The notes beneath the pieces were generated by a model. That model had not been told where the DNA came from. It saw nothing but the letters and a program-made list of their open reading frames with translations, and did not search any database. A DNA stretch of 33,807 bases from an uncultured Alphaproteobacteria bacterium. Lineage in GTDB: Bacteria; Pseudomonadota; Alphaproteobacteria; Micropepsales; Micropepsaceae. Location: the NCBI GenBank assembly GCA_902825865.1, contig CADECX010000037.1, positions 1-33,807 of the forward strand, given 5' to 3'. Shown here in pieces: positions 21,086-33,807 of the stretch. The position numbers and the translations under genes are program-made. How positions within the stretch are numbered: position 1 is the first letter of the stretch; each line of letters starts with the position of its first letter.

Positions 21086-22026
21086 TGGCGCAGAACAGCA
21101 TCTATTTCACCTTCACCCTGCCGCCGGTCAGCGGCGGGCATTTTGTGGCGCTGGAGCAGATCGCGGCGCTGAACAGAATGGGCTTCAGCGCCAAGGTCTA
21201 TTATGTCGGCGCGCCCGACGGCTTCGACAAATTTCCCGTACCCGCGGTGCGCGCGGGCGCGCCGCTCGATGCCGGCGACATCATCGTCGTGGGCGAAGAC
21301 CACAAGAATCTGTTGCGGGACTTGCGCCCGCTGCCCTGCATCAAGGTGCTGCACAATCAGGCGTTCTTTTACACCTTCAACGGTTTTGACAGCATCGCGG
21401 AATTGAACGCCTATCCTTTCCGCCACATCCTGGTCGCCAGCGACTATTGCGCGGGCCGGCTCAAGGCGCTGGGCGTGCGCCACGCCGTCAGCCGGGTGCG
21501 GCCCGCGGTACCGGACTATTTCACGCCGGGCGAAAAGAGGCTCCAGATCGCTTTGGCGCCGCGCAAGCGCATGATCGAGGCGCAGTTTCTCAAAGGCTAT
21601 TTCCAGTCCAAGGCACCGGAATATGCCCATGTGCCCTGGGTGCCGCTGATCAATATGAGCCGGCAGGACTGCGCCGGGGCCATGGGCCAAAGCGCGGTGT
21701 TTGTTGCCCTGCCGCTGCTGGAGAGTTTGGGCCTGACCGGCCTGGAAGCCATGGCGGCCGGTTGTCATGTGGTGGGCTATACCGGTCACGGCGGCGCCGA
21801 ATATGCCACAGCGCAAAACGGCGACTGGATCGCGGAAGGCGACCATGACGCCTTCATCGAAAAGCTGCGCGATGCCTGCCGCTTATTTGAGTCCGGACAG
21901 CCCAATCCCAAACGGGAAGCAGGCCGCGCCACCGCCGCGCAATTTTCCCACTCCGGATTTGAGCGCGAACTGGCGGCGGCCTGGGATACGATCTTGGGTG
22001 CGCGCGCCGATCTCTATCGCGCCTGA
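21085..22026 (+). CDS. Glycosyltransferase-like protein (GT-B, group 1 type)
   Basis: The protein is 313 residues from the ATG overlapping the priA stop; longer in-frame starts lie inside priA and are rejected. Its N-terminus 'IYFTFTLPPVSGGHFVALEQ' and the C-terminal 'PLLESLGLTGLEAMAAGCHV' with 'GYTGHGGAEYA' (about 210-240) follow the nucleotide-sugar-binding half of GT-B enzymes, including the E-x7-E-like region. The acceptor is unknown. Coupling to priA may be just compact packing. A hairpin at 22057-22081 follows. Confidence 0.75.
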   Translation: MAQNSIYFTFTLPPVSGGHFVALEQIAALNRMGFSAKVYYVGAPDGFDKFPVPAVRAGAPLDAGDIIVVGEDHKNLLRDLRPLPCIKVLHNQAFFYTFNGFDSIAELNAYPFRHILVASDYCAGRLKALGVRHAVSRVRPAVPDYFTPGEKRLQIALAPRKRMIEAQFLKGYFQSKAPEYAHVPWVPLINMSRQDCAGAMGQSAVFVALPLLESLGLTGLEAMAAGCHVVGYTGHGGAEYATAQNGDWIAEGDHDAFIEKLRDACRLFESGQPNPKREAGRATAAQFSHSGFERELAAAWDTILGARADLYRA

Positions 22027-22049
22027 GAGTCAAGACGGCGCGCCGGGAC

Positions 22050-22160
22050 CAAGCCGCATGGCCCGCCTCAGGCGGGGCATGACAAATAGGAACAAGGCGC
22101 GAGGAATTTTGCGGCGTGAGCAGGAGCGCCTAGCGACGTGTACAAGACGTACACGAGCGA
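22050..22160. repeat. Intergenic hairpin cluster, possible dispersed repeat
   Basis: Between the glycosyltransferase and leuC (both reading toward it), CCCGCC-TCA-GGCGGG flanked by CATG on both sides (22057-22081) is followed by GTGTAC-AAGAC-GTACAC (22138-22154). The first may end both transcripts. The composition resembles dispersed intergenic palindromic repeats of alphaproteobacterial genomes, which I cannot test from one window. Confidence 0.4.
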
Positions 22161-22195
22161 CGGCACGACGAACTCAGGACGCAAAAGAACCGCGC

Positions 22196-23593
22196 CTAAA
22201 GCTTCCGCACGTCCGTCAGATGGCCGGTAACGGCCGCAGCAACGGCCATCGCAGGTGAAACCAGATGCGTGCGTCCGCCGCGGCCCTGGCGGCCTTCGAA
22301 ATTGCGGTTGGAAGTTGAAGCGCAGCGCTCGCCTTCCTTGAGTTTGTCGGCATTCATCGCCAGGCACATGGAGCAACCCGGATCGCGCCATTCAAAGCCG
22401 GCATCCAGAAAAACCTTGTCCAAGCCTTCCTGCTCGGCCTGTTCCTTTACTAGACCCGAGCCCGGCACCACGATCGCATTCACTCCAGCAGCGACCTTCT
22501 TGCCCTGGGCAACAACCGCGGCGGCCCGCAAATCTTCGATCCGGCCATTGGTGCAGGAACCGATGAAAACATGATCCACTTTGATGTCGGTGATCGGCAT
22601 ATTGGCGGTCAGGCCCATATAGGCCAAAGCGCGTTCCGCCGCCTCGCGCTTATGGGAATCGGTCATCTTCGCCGGATCGGGCACTGTGGCGGTGATGGGC
22701 AGCGCCTGTTCCGGCGAGGTGCCCCAGGTCACCATCGGCACGATATCGCGCGCATCCAGCACCACTTCGGCATCGAACTTTGCATCCGGATCGGAGTGCA
22801 AGGTCTTCCAATACATCACGGCATTTTCCCAGGTCGCGCCCTTGGGCGCCCGGGGCTTGCCCTTCACATAATTCAAAGTGGTGTCGTCCACCGCGATCAA
22901 GCCGGCGCGGGCGCCGCCTTCGATGGTGAGGTTGCACAAGGTCATGCGGCCTTCCATGGAAAGACCACGGATGGCTTCGCCGGCATATTCGATGACATAG
23001 CCGGTGCCGCCGGCGGTGCCGATCTTGGCGATCACCGCCAAGGCGATGTCCTTGGCGGTCACACCGTCCGGCAGCTTGCCATTCACGGTGACGCGCATGT
23101 TCTTGGAATGCTGAGCGCGCAAGGTCTGGGTCGCCAGCACATGCTCGACTTCCGAGGTGCCGATGCCGAAAGCCAGCGAACCGAAAGCGCCATGGGTCGA
23201 AGTGTGGCTGTCGCCGCACACGATGGTGGTGCCCGGCAGGGTCCAGCCCTGCTCCGGCCCAATGATATGCACGATGCCCTGGCGGATATCGTTCATGGGG
23301 AAATATTCGACGCCGAAATCCTTGGCATTCTTTTCCAGGGTCTCGACCTGCAACTTGGATTCCGGCTCGGTGATGCCCTGGTCGCGGTCCTTGGTGGGGA
23401 CATTGTGATCGGCCACCGCCAAGGTCAGTTCGGGGCGGCGCACTTTGCGGCCCGCCATGCGCAAGCCTTCAAAGGCCTGGGGGCTGGTGACTTCATGCAC
23501 CAGATGGCGGTCGATATAGAGCACCGGCGTCTCGCCCGGCGGGGCATCCACCAGATGCGCGTCCCAGATCTTGTCGTACAGCGTCTTGGCCAT
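22196..23593 (-). CDS. leuC: 3-isopropylmalate dehydratase large subunit
   Basis: The protein is 465 residues. LeuC converts 2-isopropylmalate to 3-isopropylmalate in leucine synthesis with LeuD. The three cysteines that hold the 4Fe-4S cluster are visible: '[10 protein letters not shown]' near 347, and '[10 protein letters not shown]' near 407 and 410. Aconitase-type motifs '[12 protein letters not shown]' and '[10 protein letters not shown]' are also present. LeuD is not in the window. The gene starts with a typical '[14 protein letters not shown]'. It is followed by a hairpin region facing the convergent glycosyltransferase. Confidence 0.96.
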   Translation of the reverse strand: MAKTLYDKIWDAHLVDAPPGETPVLYIDRHLVHEVTSPQAFEGLRMAGRKVRRPELTLAVADHNVPTKDRDQGITEPESKLQVETLEKNAKDFGVEYFPMNDIRQGIVHIIGPEQGWTLPGTTIVCGDSHTSTHGAFGSLAFGIGTSEVEHVLATQTLRAQHSKNMRVTVNGKLPDGVTAKDIALAVIAKIGTAGGTGYVIEYAGEAIRGLSMEGRMTLCNLTIEGGARAGLIAVDDTTLNYVKGKPRAPKGATWENAVMYWKTLHSDPDAKFDAEVVLDARDIVPMVTWGTSPEQALPITATVPDPAKMTDSHKREAAERALAYMGLTANMPITDIKVDHVFIGSCTNGRIEDLRAAAVVAQGKKVAAGVNAIVVPGSGLVKEQAEQEGLDKVFLDAGFEWRDPGCSMCLAMNADKLKEGERCASTSNRNFEGRQGRGGRTHLVSPAMAVAAAVTGHLTDVRKL

Positions 23594-23643
23594 GTCGTGC
23601 TCGGTTCTAAAGGTGGCTTACATATAAGCCTCGGGCGCTTTGT

Positions 23644-23832
23644 TCAACGCTGCGAAAAATACAGCACCGTCATGATGATAACGATGGCGATGGCCTGGGC
23701 TAACACCCTGATTCGCATGAGTTTATTGGACCATGTGCGGGCCGTCTCGCCGCCCCGCCAAAGGGTGTAGAGGCCCAGGCACAGGACCACGAAGACAATC
23801 GCGACGGCCACGCCGACCAGGATCTTTCCCAT
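23644..23832 (-). CDS. HIG1-like twin-transmembrane protein
   Basis: The protein is 62 residues with two hydrophobic spans (about 4-26 and 43-60) joined by 'RGGETARTWSNKLMRIRVLAQA'. The 'SNKLMRxRVxxQAIAI' segment is the HIG1/hypoxia-induced-protein signature; bacterial members are small inner-membrane proteins, associated with respiratory complexes in eukaryotic relatives. It lies in the leuC-mutS minus-strand block. The role here is unknown. Confidence 0.8.
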   Translation of the reverse strand: MGKILVGVAVAIVFVVLCLGLYTLWRGGETARTWSNKLMRIRVLAQAIAIVIIMTVLYFSQR

Positions 23833-23871
23833 GGCGGGGTTATCCGCCCGCCAAGGCCCCGGTGCAAGACA

Positions 23872-24843
23872 TCAGGCGGGTTTTGGCGCCGCCCTGCCGC
23901 CAATCCAGCTGGCGGCTTTTTGACCCAGTTCGCGGAACTTGCCCGAACACTCCTCCAGCCGCAGGCGCCATTCCCGGTCCGGGGTCTGGCCTGTGATGGT
24001 GGCAAAATAGACCTGCATCAGGCAGGTGATGGCGATGGGCTCCATCACGGCCTTCTTCAGCGCCCAGGCGAACAGCAACGCGATCAGGAATACCCACGCC
24101 GACGCAGCGCGTGGGAACAGCGCCAGCAATCCGGCGGCCGGACCCAGAAACAGCAGAAACAGCCCAAGAGTGGCGAGCCAGATCAGCAAGGTCAGCCAGG
24201 CGGCGTTCTTCAACAAGTGGCGATAATTCTGGGCGTAGAGCACCAGCGCATCCTGTGCCGTTTCCCAGGGGTTGACGGTGCAGCTGCGCAGCAGATGCGC
24301 CAGGATGATCTCGTCCACATAGGTGAGCGACATGCGTATCACCGCATTGATCAGATTCATCAGCGTCTGCAGCGCCGGGATGGGCAGCAAGGCGGCCATC
24401 CCCCGTGTCAGCCCGGCAATGACGGCGATCACGCCCTTGATCAACTGATCGACGCCGAACAGCACCGAGCTTTCGGTGAAATGCGCCTTCACGCTGGCGG
24501 TGCCGAAAGTGAGCTGATTTTGGCCGTCAGGCACCGACTTGCCGTCCAGCAATTCCACCAGCACCGCGATATGCGCCGCCTTGACCAGATAAAGCAGGTA
24601 TTCCCTGAGCAGATAGAGAATGGCGGTGGTGAGACCGAAGCCGATCAGCGCGCCCCAGAACGCGCCGCCCGCCGCCCCTTCCACACTGGCGACGCGGCCC
24701 AGCAGCCAGCCGACTCCCGCACCCATGCCGACAGCTACCAAATAGGAGGCAGAGATCGCTGCATAGACGAACAGCCTGAGCAGGATGAACGGCAAGGTTC
24801 GCAGCACCATGGTGATGGCGCGGCCGAAACTGAAGTCCCACAT
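23872..24843 (-). CDS. Integral membrane protein of unknown function
   Basis: The protein is 323 residues with hydrophobic segments at about 12-35, 40-55, 62-85, 140-160, 220-245 and 250-275. A charged C-terminus carries 'EECSGKFRELGQKAASWIGG'. The start is 'MWDFSFGRAITMVLRTLPFI'. I recognise it only as a conserved alphaproteobacterial membrane protein, without a domain name. A 23-bp gap separates it from the upstream universal stress gene, so the two may share a transcript. Confidence 0.75.
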   Translation of the reverse strand: MWDFSFGRAITMVLRTLPFILLRLFVYAAISASYLVAVGMGAGVGWLLGRVASVEGAAGGAFWGALIGFGLTTAILYLLREYLLYLVKAAHIAVLVELLDGKSVPDGQNQLTFGTASVKAHFTESSVLFGVDQLIKGVIAVIAGLTRGMAALLPIPALQTLMNLINAVIRMSLTYVDEIILAHLLRSCTVNPWETAQDALVLYAQNYRHLLKNAAWLTLLIWLATLGLFLLFLGPAAGLLALFPRAASAWVFLIALLFAWALKKAVMEPIAITCLMQVYFATITGQTPDREWRLRLEECSGKFRELGQKAASWIGGRAAPKPA

Positions 24844-24866
24844 TATCGCCCCCTCAAGCTAAGCCA

Positions 24867-25334
24867 TCAGGCCAGAGCGTCGATCTGCTCGTCGGTGAAA
24901 TTGCCCGGAACAATCGTCACCGGTATCGCCTGCACCGCCGTGCCGAACATGGAAACCAGCGGGCCCGGGCCTTCCTTGGCGATGCCCGAAGCCAGAACCA
25001 GAATGGAAATATCCGGGTCTTCCTTCAGCAACTGGCCCAGGCATTCGGTGGTATGGCCATAGCGGATCACCAGTTCCGGCACGATGCCGGACAAATCGTT
25101 CACCACCTTGGCGGCGTCCAGCACCAGGATTTCGGCATCGGCATAGGCTTCGTCGCGCATGATTTCTTCCACCCCGCGCCATTGCTGGAAATCCGGCAGG
25201 GTGGCGGCGCAAAGCAGGGTCACGCGCCCGCCCGTATGCTGGGCCCGGCGGGTGGCAAAGCGCAAGGCCACGGCGCATTCACGCGTCTTGTCGATCACGA
25301 CCAGGAATTTGCGCGGACCGCGTGGTGCACTCAT
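24867..25334 (-). CDS. Universal stress protein (UspA family)
   Basis: The protein is 155 residues with the Usp fold: 'KFLVVIDKTRECAVALRFAT' at the N-terminus, 'ISILVLASG' and 'SMFGTAVQAIPVTIVPGN' at the C-terminus. The usual ATP-binding G-2x-G-9x-G(S/T) motif is not complete ('KEGPGPLVSMFG'), so it may not bind ATP in the usual way. It lies nine bases after the mutS stop, hence in the mutS operon by position. Confidence 0.82.
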   Translation of the reverse strand: MSAPRGPRKFLVVIDKTRECAVALRFATRRAQHTGGRVTLLCAATLPDFQQWRGVEEIMRDEAYADAEILVLDAAKVVNDLSGIVPELVIRYGHTTECLGQLLKEDPDISILVLASGIAKEGPGPLVSMFGTAVQAIPVTIVPGNFTDEQIDALA

Positions 25335-25343
25335 GAGCGAACC

Positions 25344-28016
25344 TTACTGCAGCTTCCGCTTCAGGTCATAGAGGAGTTCCAGCGCCTGTTTGGGCGTCAG
25401 CGCGTCGGGCTCCACGCCCTTCAAGGCCTCTTCCACCGCACTCACCTTGGGCTTGGGCGCGGTGGCGCCGAACAAGGGCAGGTCATCGATCTTGGCCAGC
25501 GGCTTGTGGCCTTCGCGCCCCTCTTCCAGCGCTTGCAGCACTTCTTCGGCCCGGTTCACCACGGCTTCCGGCAGGCCCGCTAGCTTGGCGACATGAATGC
25601 CGTAGGATCGGTCGGCGACACCCGACACCACTTCATGCAGGAAGACGATGCTGTCATTCCATTCCCGCACCTTCATGGTGTAGGGCGCCATCGATTTCAG
25701 CCTTTCACACAAGGCCACCATCTCGTGATAGTGGGTGGCGAACAGCGCCCGGCTCTTATTGGCTTCATGCAGATGCTCGGCCGCGGCCCAGGCGATGGCA
25801 AGACCGTCATAGGTTGCGGTGCCGCGCCCGATCTCATCCAGGATCACCAGGCTTTTGGCGGTCGCCTGATTGAGGATGGCGGCGGTCTCAACCATTTCGA
25901 CCATGAAGGTGGAGCGCCCCGCCGCGAGATCATCGCCCGCGCCCACCCGGCTAAACAGACGATCGACAATGCCGATATGCGCGGCTTCCGCCGGAACAAA
26001 ACTGCCCATCTGCGCCAGGATCGCGATCAAAGCATTCTGGCGCAGGAAGGTGGATTTACCCGCCATGTTGGGGCCGGTGACCAGCCAAAGCCGGCCTTTC
26101 GCGCTCGGCGACAGATCGCAATCATTGGGCACGAACGGTCCGACATTCACCGCTTGCAGCGCCGCTTCCACCACCGGGTGACGCCCGCGCGTGATGTTGA
26201 AGGAAAGTCCATTGTCCATTTTGGGCCGCACATAACGGGCGGCGACCGCAAGCTCTCCCAACGCCGATGCCGCATCCAGAACCGCCAGCGCATCGGCAAT
26301 TGCCGACAAGGCTTCGCCATGCTCCAGCGCCAGCATCGTCATTTCGTCGAACAAGGCGCTTTCCTGCGCCAGCGCGGCTTCGCCGCTTTCGGCGATGCGC
26401 GAAGCCAGGCTGGCCAGTTCGTCGGTGGAAAAGCGCACCGCCCCTGCCATGGTCTGGCGGTGACGGAAGGTATCTTTATCCGTCATCAACTTGTCGGCAT
26501 GCTGCTGGCTGACTTCGATGAAATAGCCCAAGACGCCGTTATGCTTGATCTTGAGCTGGGTCACGCCGCTGGACTGGCGGTATTTGCCTTCCAGCCCGGC
26601 AACGATGCGGCGGGATTCGTCGCGCAGGGCGCGCAACTCGTCCAGCGGGGCATGGGCGCCGCTTTTGATGAAACCGCCATCGCGCGCCAGATAAGGCGGC
26701 TCTTCCACCAGCAAGAATTCCAGCCGGTCGGACAGGCGTGATACCGCGGCAATATTCTGGGTCAGCGTGTCGATGGCGCTCAACGCCTCGCCGCCCAAGG
26801 ATTCCTTTCGCAGGTTATCGCGCAATCCCCGCGCCGCCTTCACCCCGTCGCGCAGATTGGCGAGATCGCGCGGGCCGCCGCGCGCCACTGACAAGCGGCC
26901 CAAGGCGCGCGCGATGTCAGGCGCGGCGCGCAAGGCCTCGCGCGCCTTGCGCCGCAGTTCGGAATGTTTGGCGAAAGCCTCGACCGCATCGTGACGCGCT
27001 GCGATCTGTTTCACATCGGTCAACGGCGCCGCCAGGCGGCCCGCCAGCATGCGCGCGCCCGATGCCGTTACCGTGCGGTCGATCTGCGCCAGCAGCGACC
27101 CGTTGCGCTGGCCCGACAAGGTCTGAGTCAGTTCCAGATTGCGCCGCGTGGCGGCATCGATGCCCATGAAATGCGCCGGTGAGACGCGCGCAATCCGTTG
27201 CAGCGCTACCTTCTGGCCTTTTTGGGTGAGTTCCAGATAACCGACCAGCGCGCCCGCCGCCGACAGTTCGGCACGCGAGAAGGCGCCCAACCCATCCAAC
27301 GACAGCATGCTGTAATGAGTCTTCAGGGCGCGCTCGCCATGGGCGGAGTCAAAGCGGCTGCCGGGCAAAGGCGAAAGCGCCGTACCCAAGGATTTGAACA
27401 AAGCGGCGAAGTCTTCTTGGGCCAGAAGCGCATCGGGGATCAGCAATTCGCGCGGGCTCAGCCGCGCCAATTCGGTGGCGATTTCCTCGCGCCCCACTTG
27501 GGCGACGGAAAATTCTCCGGTCGACATGTCGGCGCTGGCCAGCGCGAAGTCCGCCGCCGACCGTCCCAGCGCCGTCAGCAGGTTGGCGGAACGCGCTTCC
27601 AGCAAGGAATCTTCGGTCAAGGTGCCTGGCGTCACCAGCCGCACCACTTCGCGCTTGACCACCGATTTGGCGCCGCGCTTCTTGGCTTCGGCGGGGTCCT
27701 CAACCTGCTCGCACACCGCCACCCGGTGACCCTTGCGGATCAGTTTTTCCAGATAGGACTCGGCGGCATGCACCGGCACGCCGCACATGGGGATGTCCTC
27801 GCCCAGATGCTTGCCACGTTTGGTCAGCGCAATGTCGAGCGCTTCCGACGCCTTTGCTGCATCAGCGAAGAAAAGTTCGTAGAAATCGCCCATGCGGTAA
27901 AACAGCAGATAGTCCGCATGCGCAGCTTTCAGCGCGAGATATTGCGCCATCATGGGGGTGGCATCGCCAAGCCCCAGCGCCTCCGCCGGCTGTATACCGA
28001 GATCCATCTCGCTCAT
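25344..28016 (-). CDS. mutS: DNA mismatch repair protein MutS
   Basis: The protein is 890 residues from the ATG at 28016. An upstream start gives 19 more residues without family resemblance and is rejected. The mismatch-binding F-x-E is Phe45/Glu47 (MGDFYELF). Connector, lever and clamp domains fill the middle. Walker A is '[14 protein letters not shown]' near 645, then '[18 protein letters not shown]' near 725 and the helix '[16 protein letters not shown]' near 790. It scans for mismatches with MutL. It is divergent from maeB across 119 bases. Confidence 0.96.
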   Translation of the reverse strand: MSEMDLGIQPAEALGLGDATPMMAQYLALKAAHADYLLFYRMGDFYELFFADAAKASEALDIALTKRGKHLGEDIPMCGVPVHAAESYLEKLIRKGHRVAVCEQVEDPAEAKKRGAKSVVKREVVRLVTPGTLTEDSLLEARSANLLTALGRSAADFALASADMSTGEFSVAQVGREEIATELARLSPRELLIPDALLAQEDFAALFKSLGTALSPLPGSRFDSAHGERALKTHYSMLSLDGLGAFSRAELSAAGALVGYLELTQKGQKVALQRIARVSPAHFMGIDAATRRNLELTQTLSGQRNGSLLAQIDRTVTASGARMLAGRLAAPLTDVKQIAARHDAVEAFAKHSELRRKAREALRAAPDIARALGRLSVARGGPRDLANLRDGVKAARGLRDNLRKESLGGEALSAIDTLTQNIAAVSRLSDRLEFLLVEEPPYLARDGGFIKSGAHAPLDELRALRDESRRIVAGLEGKYRQSSGVTQLKIKHNGVLGYFIEVSQQHADKLMTDKDTFRHRQTMAGAVRFSTDELASLASRIAESGEAALAQESALFDEMTMLALEHGEALSAIADALAVLDAASALGELAVAARYVRPKMDNGLSFNITRGRHPVVEAALQAVNVGPFVPNDCDLSPSAKGRLWLVTGPNMAGKSTFLRQNALIAILAQMGSFVPAEAAHIGIVDRLFSRVGAGDDLAAGRSTFMVEMVETAAILNQATAKSLVILDEIGRGTATYDGLAIAWAAAEHLHEANKSRALFATHYHEMVALCERLKSMAPYTMKVREWNDSIVFLHEVVSGVADRSYGIHVAKLAGLPEAVVNRAEEVLQALEEGREGHKPLAKIDDLPLFGATAPKPKVSAVEEALKGVEPDALTPKQALELLYDLKRKLQ

Positions 28017-28094
28017 GCGGCGAGACCATAGCAGAGCTGAGGCCGCCGTCTGCGTCACCGAAGCTTGATGCAAGCGCCGCCCGCATGGTTATTC

Positions 28095-28109
28095 TGTGGA
28101 AAATCCACA
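28095..28109. promoter_or_regulatory. Candidate operator, 6-bp inverted repeat upstream of maeB
   Basis: TGTGGA-AAA-TCCACA lies 26 bases before the maeB start in the divergent mutS-maeB spacer. A dyad of this size in a promoter region could bind a dimeric repressor. No regulator is known to me, so it is a candidate only. Confidence 0.35.
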
Positions 28110-28135
28110 AAAACAACCTCCAGAACAGGTGCCCG

Positions 28136-30388
<2,253 letters not shown>

Positions 30389-30391
<3 letters not shown>

Positions 30392-30463
30392 TGTCGTGGT
30401 TTCGAAGTTCACCTTATTTTGATATCAACCACTATGGCGAACTTCGAAACCAAAACGACATCA
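30389..30463. repeat. 75-bp palindromic element, copy 1
   Basis: Arms TGATGTCG...TTTCGAAGTTC and GAACTTCGAAA...CGACATCA pair over about 20 bases around a loop containing TTGATATCAACCAC. It begins at the maeB stop and is related to copy 2 in arms and centre. It may terminate maeB transcription or be a dispersed palindromic repeat. Confidence 0.65.
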
Positions 30464-30477
30464 GATTTAATAATTTC

Positions 30478-30551
30478 TAGTGTCCTTCGATTCCGAAATT
30501 CGCTTAGGACCTGATATCAAGCACCTTGCGAATTTCGGAATCGGGACACTA
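30478..30551. repeat. 74-bp palindromic element, copy 2, abutting the peptidase start
   Basis: TAGTGTCC...ATTCCGAAATTCGC pairs with GCGAATTTCGGAAT...GGACACTA, with GATATCAAGCAC in the loop. It ends one base before the peptidase start codon. It differs from copy 1 by many compensating changes, so both are maintained as stems. As RNA it would hide any ribosome site. Confidence 0.65.
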
Positions 30552-30552
30552 G

Positions 30553-31986
30553 ATGGACAATAGTCGTATTGCCGGTTTCATGAGCCGCATCTGGGATGAG
30601 GACATCATTCCGGTTCTGACCGATTACATCCGCATTCCCAACAAGAGCCCGGCTTTCGACAAGGACTGGGACAAGCACGGCTACATGGAACAGGCCGTGA
30701 TCCTGTTCGCCGATTGGGCCCGCGCCAAACTCAAACAACTGCCCGGTTCGCGTTTGGAGGTGGTGCAGCTGAAAGAGCGCACACCGCTGATCCTAATTGA
30801 AATACCAGGCACCGCGCCCGGAACAGTTCTGATGTATGGCCATCTCGACAAGCAGCCGGAAATGGTGGGCTGGGACAAGGATCACGGCCCCTGGGACCCG
30901 GTCATCCGCGACGGCAAATTGTATGGCCGCGGCGGCGCCGATGACGGCTATGCAATGTTCGCCAGCATCGCGGCGCTGCTGGCGCTGAAGGAGCAAGGCA
31001 TCGCCCATGGCCGCATCGTGATCGTGATAGAGGCGTCGGAGGAATCCGGCTCACCGGACCTGCCCTTCTATATCGATCATCTGGCGGCGCGTATCGGCAC
31101 CCCCGATCTGGTTGTCTGTTTGGATTCCGGCGCGGGCAATTACGAGCAGCTTTGGCTGACCACCTCCTTGCGCGGCAATATCATCGGCAATCTGACGGTC
31201 AAGGTTTTGACCGAAGGCATGCATTCCGGCGCGGCCAGCGGCATCGTGCCTTCTTCCTTCCGCATCCTGCGCAGCCTGTTGTCGCGCGTCGAAGACGAAG
31301 CCACCGGGCGGATGAAACTGCCGGAGCTGTTTGTCGAGATCCCGGAAGACCGCTGGAAACAGGCAAGAGACACCGCCGCGATCCTGGGCGACGAGACCTG
31401 GTCGGGCATTCCCTTCGCGGGAAACACCAAACCGTCGGTGCCGAAAAAGAGCAATGACAGCAATGCCGAATTGATCCTGGAAAAAACCTGGCGGCCGCAA
31501 ATGGCGATCACCGGGATGGAGGGTTATCCGCTGCCCGCCGATGGCGGCAATGTGCTGTTGCCCTATTCCACCGCCAAGATTTCCTTGCGCCTGCCGCCGA
31601 CCTTGGATGCCGAAAAAGCGCGCCAGGCAATGAAGAAAGCGCTGGCAAGTGATCCGCCTTATGATGCCGTTGTCGAATTCGATTTGCCGCAAGGTGACCG
31701 GGGCTGGAACGCGCCTACGCTGACACCGTGGCTGGAAGCCTCCTTAAATCGCGCCAGCATGGCGGCCTTCGGCAAGCCGGTGGCGTTTCATGGCGAAGGC
31801 GGATCGATCCCCTTCATGGCCATGCTAGGCGAAAAATTTCCCAAAACCCAATTCGTGGTCGCCGGCGTATTGGGCCCGCATTCCAATGCCCATGGCCCTA
31901 ACGAATTTCTCCACATTCCTTTCGTCAAGAAATTATCGGCCTGCATCGCCACCATCCTGGCCGACCATGCGTTACGGTCAGGATGA
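30553..31986 (+). CDS. M20-family metallopeptidase (dipeptidase-like)
   Basis: The protein is 477 residues. The M20 metal ligands are visible: His97 and Asp99 (YGHLDKQPE), Asp130 (GRGGADDGYA), Glu163/164 (EASEESGS), Asp near 195 (CLDSGAGN) and His near 446 (LGPHSNAHGPNE). It likely uses two zinc ions to cleave small peptides or N-acyl amino acids in the cytosol. No ribosome site is visible outside the palindrome that precedes it. Its stop overlaps the TspO start (ATGA). Confidence 0.9.
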   Translation: MDNSRIAGFMSRIWDEDIIPVLTDYIRIPNKSPAFDKDWDKHGYMEQAVILFADWARAKLKQLPGSRLEVVQLKERTPLILIEIPGTAPGTVLMYGHLDKQPEMVGWDKDHGPWDPVIRDGKLYGRGGADDGYAMFASIAALLALKEQGIAHGRIVIVIEASEESGSPDLPFYIDHLAARIGTPDLVVCLDSGAGNYEQLWLTTSLRGNIIGNLTVKVLTEGMHSGAASGIVPSSFRILRSLLSRVEDEATGRMKLPELFVEIPEDRWKQARDTAAILGDETWSGIPFAGNTKPSVPKKSNDSNAELILEKTWRPQMAITGMEGYPLPADGGNVLLPYSTAKISLRLPPTLDAEKARQAMKKALASDPPYDAVVEFDLPQGDRGWNAPTLTPWLEASLNRASMAAFGKPVAFHGEGGSIPFMAMLGEKFPKTQFVVAGVLGPHSNAHGPNEFLHIPFVKKLSACIATILADHALRSG

Positions 31987-32480
31987 GTTTTCTGGATTCC
32001 GCCGCCGACCCCAAAAAAGCGCAAAAGCGCGCGCTCTATTTTTTCCTTCTCGCCACCCTGGGCGTGGGCGCGGCGGGCAGTCTGTTCACCACACCTGAGA
32101 TCCCCACCTGGTATGCCGGGCTGCACCGTCCCAGCATCGCCCCGCCCAATTGGGTGTTCGCACCGGTCTGGACCACGCTTTACGTCCTGATGGGTTTTGC
32201 CGCTTGGCTGGTGTGGAAGGTCACCGGTCTTCGCAGCGCCGCGATGGCCGCCTTTGCCGTCCAGCTGGCGCTGAATCTCGCCTGGAGTGCGATCTTCTTC
32301 GGCCTGCACGACATAGGCGGTGCCCTGGCCGAAATTGTCGTGTTGGACTTGGCCATTCTGACCACCGTCCTGCTGTTTTTTGGGCGCGACTGGCTGGCGG
32401 GCTTGTTGATGCTGCCCTATCTGGCCTGGACCCTGTTTGCCACCTTCCTGACCTATGCCTTTTGGGGCCTGAACAGCTAG
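31983..32480 (+). CDS. tspO: TspO/MBR (tryptophan-rich sensory) family protein
   Basis: The protein is 165 residues with five transmembrane segments (about 18-38, 62-80, 86-106, 113-133, 138-160), as expected for the family. The signature 'PPNWVFAPVWTTLYVLMG' near 55-72 and 'WSAIFFGLHD' near 100 are present. TspO binds porphyrins and cholesterol-like ligands and modulates tetrapyrrole or stress responses in alphaproteobacteria. It is translationally coupled to the peptidase gene. Confidence 0.92.
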   Translation: MSFLDSAADPKKAQKRALYFFLLATLGVGAAGSLFTTPEIPTWYAGLHRPSIAPPNWVFAPVWTTLYVLMGFAAWLVWKVTGLRSAAMAAFAVQLALNLAWSAIFFGLHDIGGALAEIVVLDLAILTTVLLFFGRDWLAGLLMLPYLAWTLFATFLTYAFWGLNS

Positions 32481-32498
32481 GCAAAAGTCCGTATCGGG

Positions 32499-32530
32499 CT
32501 TGGCAATTTCGACCCTTCTCCCTATATACC
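32499..32530 (+). promoter_or_regulatory. RpoH (sigma-32)-type promoter for dnaK
   Basis: CTTG (32499-32502), an 18-base spacer and CCTATATACC (32521-32530) match the alphaproteobacterial heat-shock consensus CTTG-N17/18-CYTATNTNNG except the last base. It lies about 114 bases upstream of dnaK, as expected for heat induction. Confidence 0.72.
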
Positions 32531-32644
32531 CCCTTGCATAAGCATGGGTTTGCCCCGTGGCTTATTTTGTCAAAGAATTCAATGGGATAGACCGGAGGAC
32601 GCCCTTTGGGGTCAGGACCTATGCCCAATAAGAGGAACTGAAGA

Positions 32645-33807
<1,163 letters not shown>

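Noticed and set aside
22571..23770. A 399-codon plus-strand frame opposite leuC
   Set aside because: It mirrors leuC codons and has no recognisable protein features.
23920..25062. A 380-codon plus-strand frame opposite the membrane and Usp genes
   Set aside because: It is Gln/His/Arg-rich antisense, while the minus strand has hydrophobic segments and the Usp fold.
27854..28135. N-terminal extension of maeB
   Set aside because: It overlaps mutS and has no malic-enzyme similarity; the family begins at 28136.

Overview
The window is a stretch of high-GC alphaproteobacterial chromosome. The organism call is an inference from gene content (leuC, mutS and maeB types, a HIG1-type protein, a TspO-type protein, an RpoH-like promoter before dnaK); the sequence alone does not give me a species. 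The chromosome is interrupted by an integrated mobile element of about 13.35 kb.

Layout. (1) 1-2278, chromosomal: a partial cytochrome P460 gene (-), a ribbon-helix-helix protein overlapping a ParA-type ATPase (-), and a secreted c-type cytochrome (+). (2) 2383-15779, the mobile element. It is bounded by a perfect 51-bp direct repeat that is the 3' part of a tRNA-Thr(CGT) gene. The intact tRNA is at the right end (15732-15807, -) and the orphaned copy is at the left. Inside are a tyrosine integrase next to attL, a DUF3800 protein, a small lipoprotein, and a minus-strand operon (9723 to about 5832) whose genes mostly overlap by 1-4 nt. The operon encodes an AlpA/excisionase-like HTH protein, a small protein, a DnaB-type helicase, a replisome-organiser-like protein, two small proteins of types I associate with mobile elements, and a frameshifted Trp/Thr-rich protein. 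Further right are a DNA-binding-like protein, a TIGR02391/Ymh (HEPN-like) protein, several small exported proteins, an SRAP (YedK/HMCES) protein with an unusual in-frame zinc-finger leader, an excalibur protein and a secreted SNase-like protein. I see no terminase, portal, capsid or tail gene set. (3) 15890-33807, chromosomal core: sugar dehydrogenase-like protein (-), fsa-xerC (-), priA and a glycosyltransferase (+), leuC (-), HIG1-like protein, membrane protein, universal stress protein and mutS (-), maeB (+), an M20 peptidase and TspO (+), and the first 387 codons of dnaK (+).

How it fits together. The element carries integration and replication functions but no virion genes, so it looks like a phage-satellite or a plasmid-like integrative element rather than a full prophage. 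Matching pairs of 9-bp motifs, 11 bp apart, sit just inside both ends and look like integrase or excisionase arm sites. Other notable signals are 13-bp direct repeats upstream of the replication operon, a 115-nt nested inverted-repeat element before the lipoprotein gene, the SRAP leader fusion, and two related 75-bp palindromes between maeB and the M20 peptidase gene, the second ending one base before the peptidase start codon.
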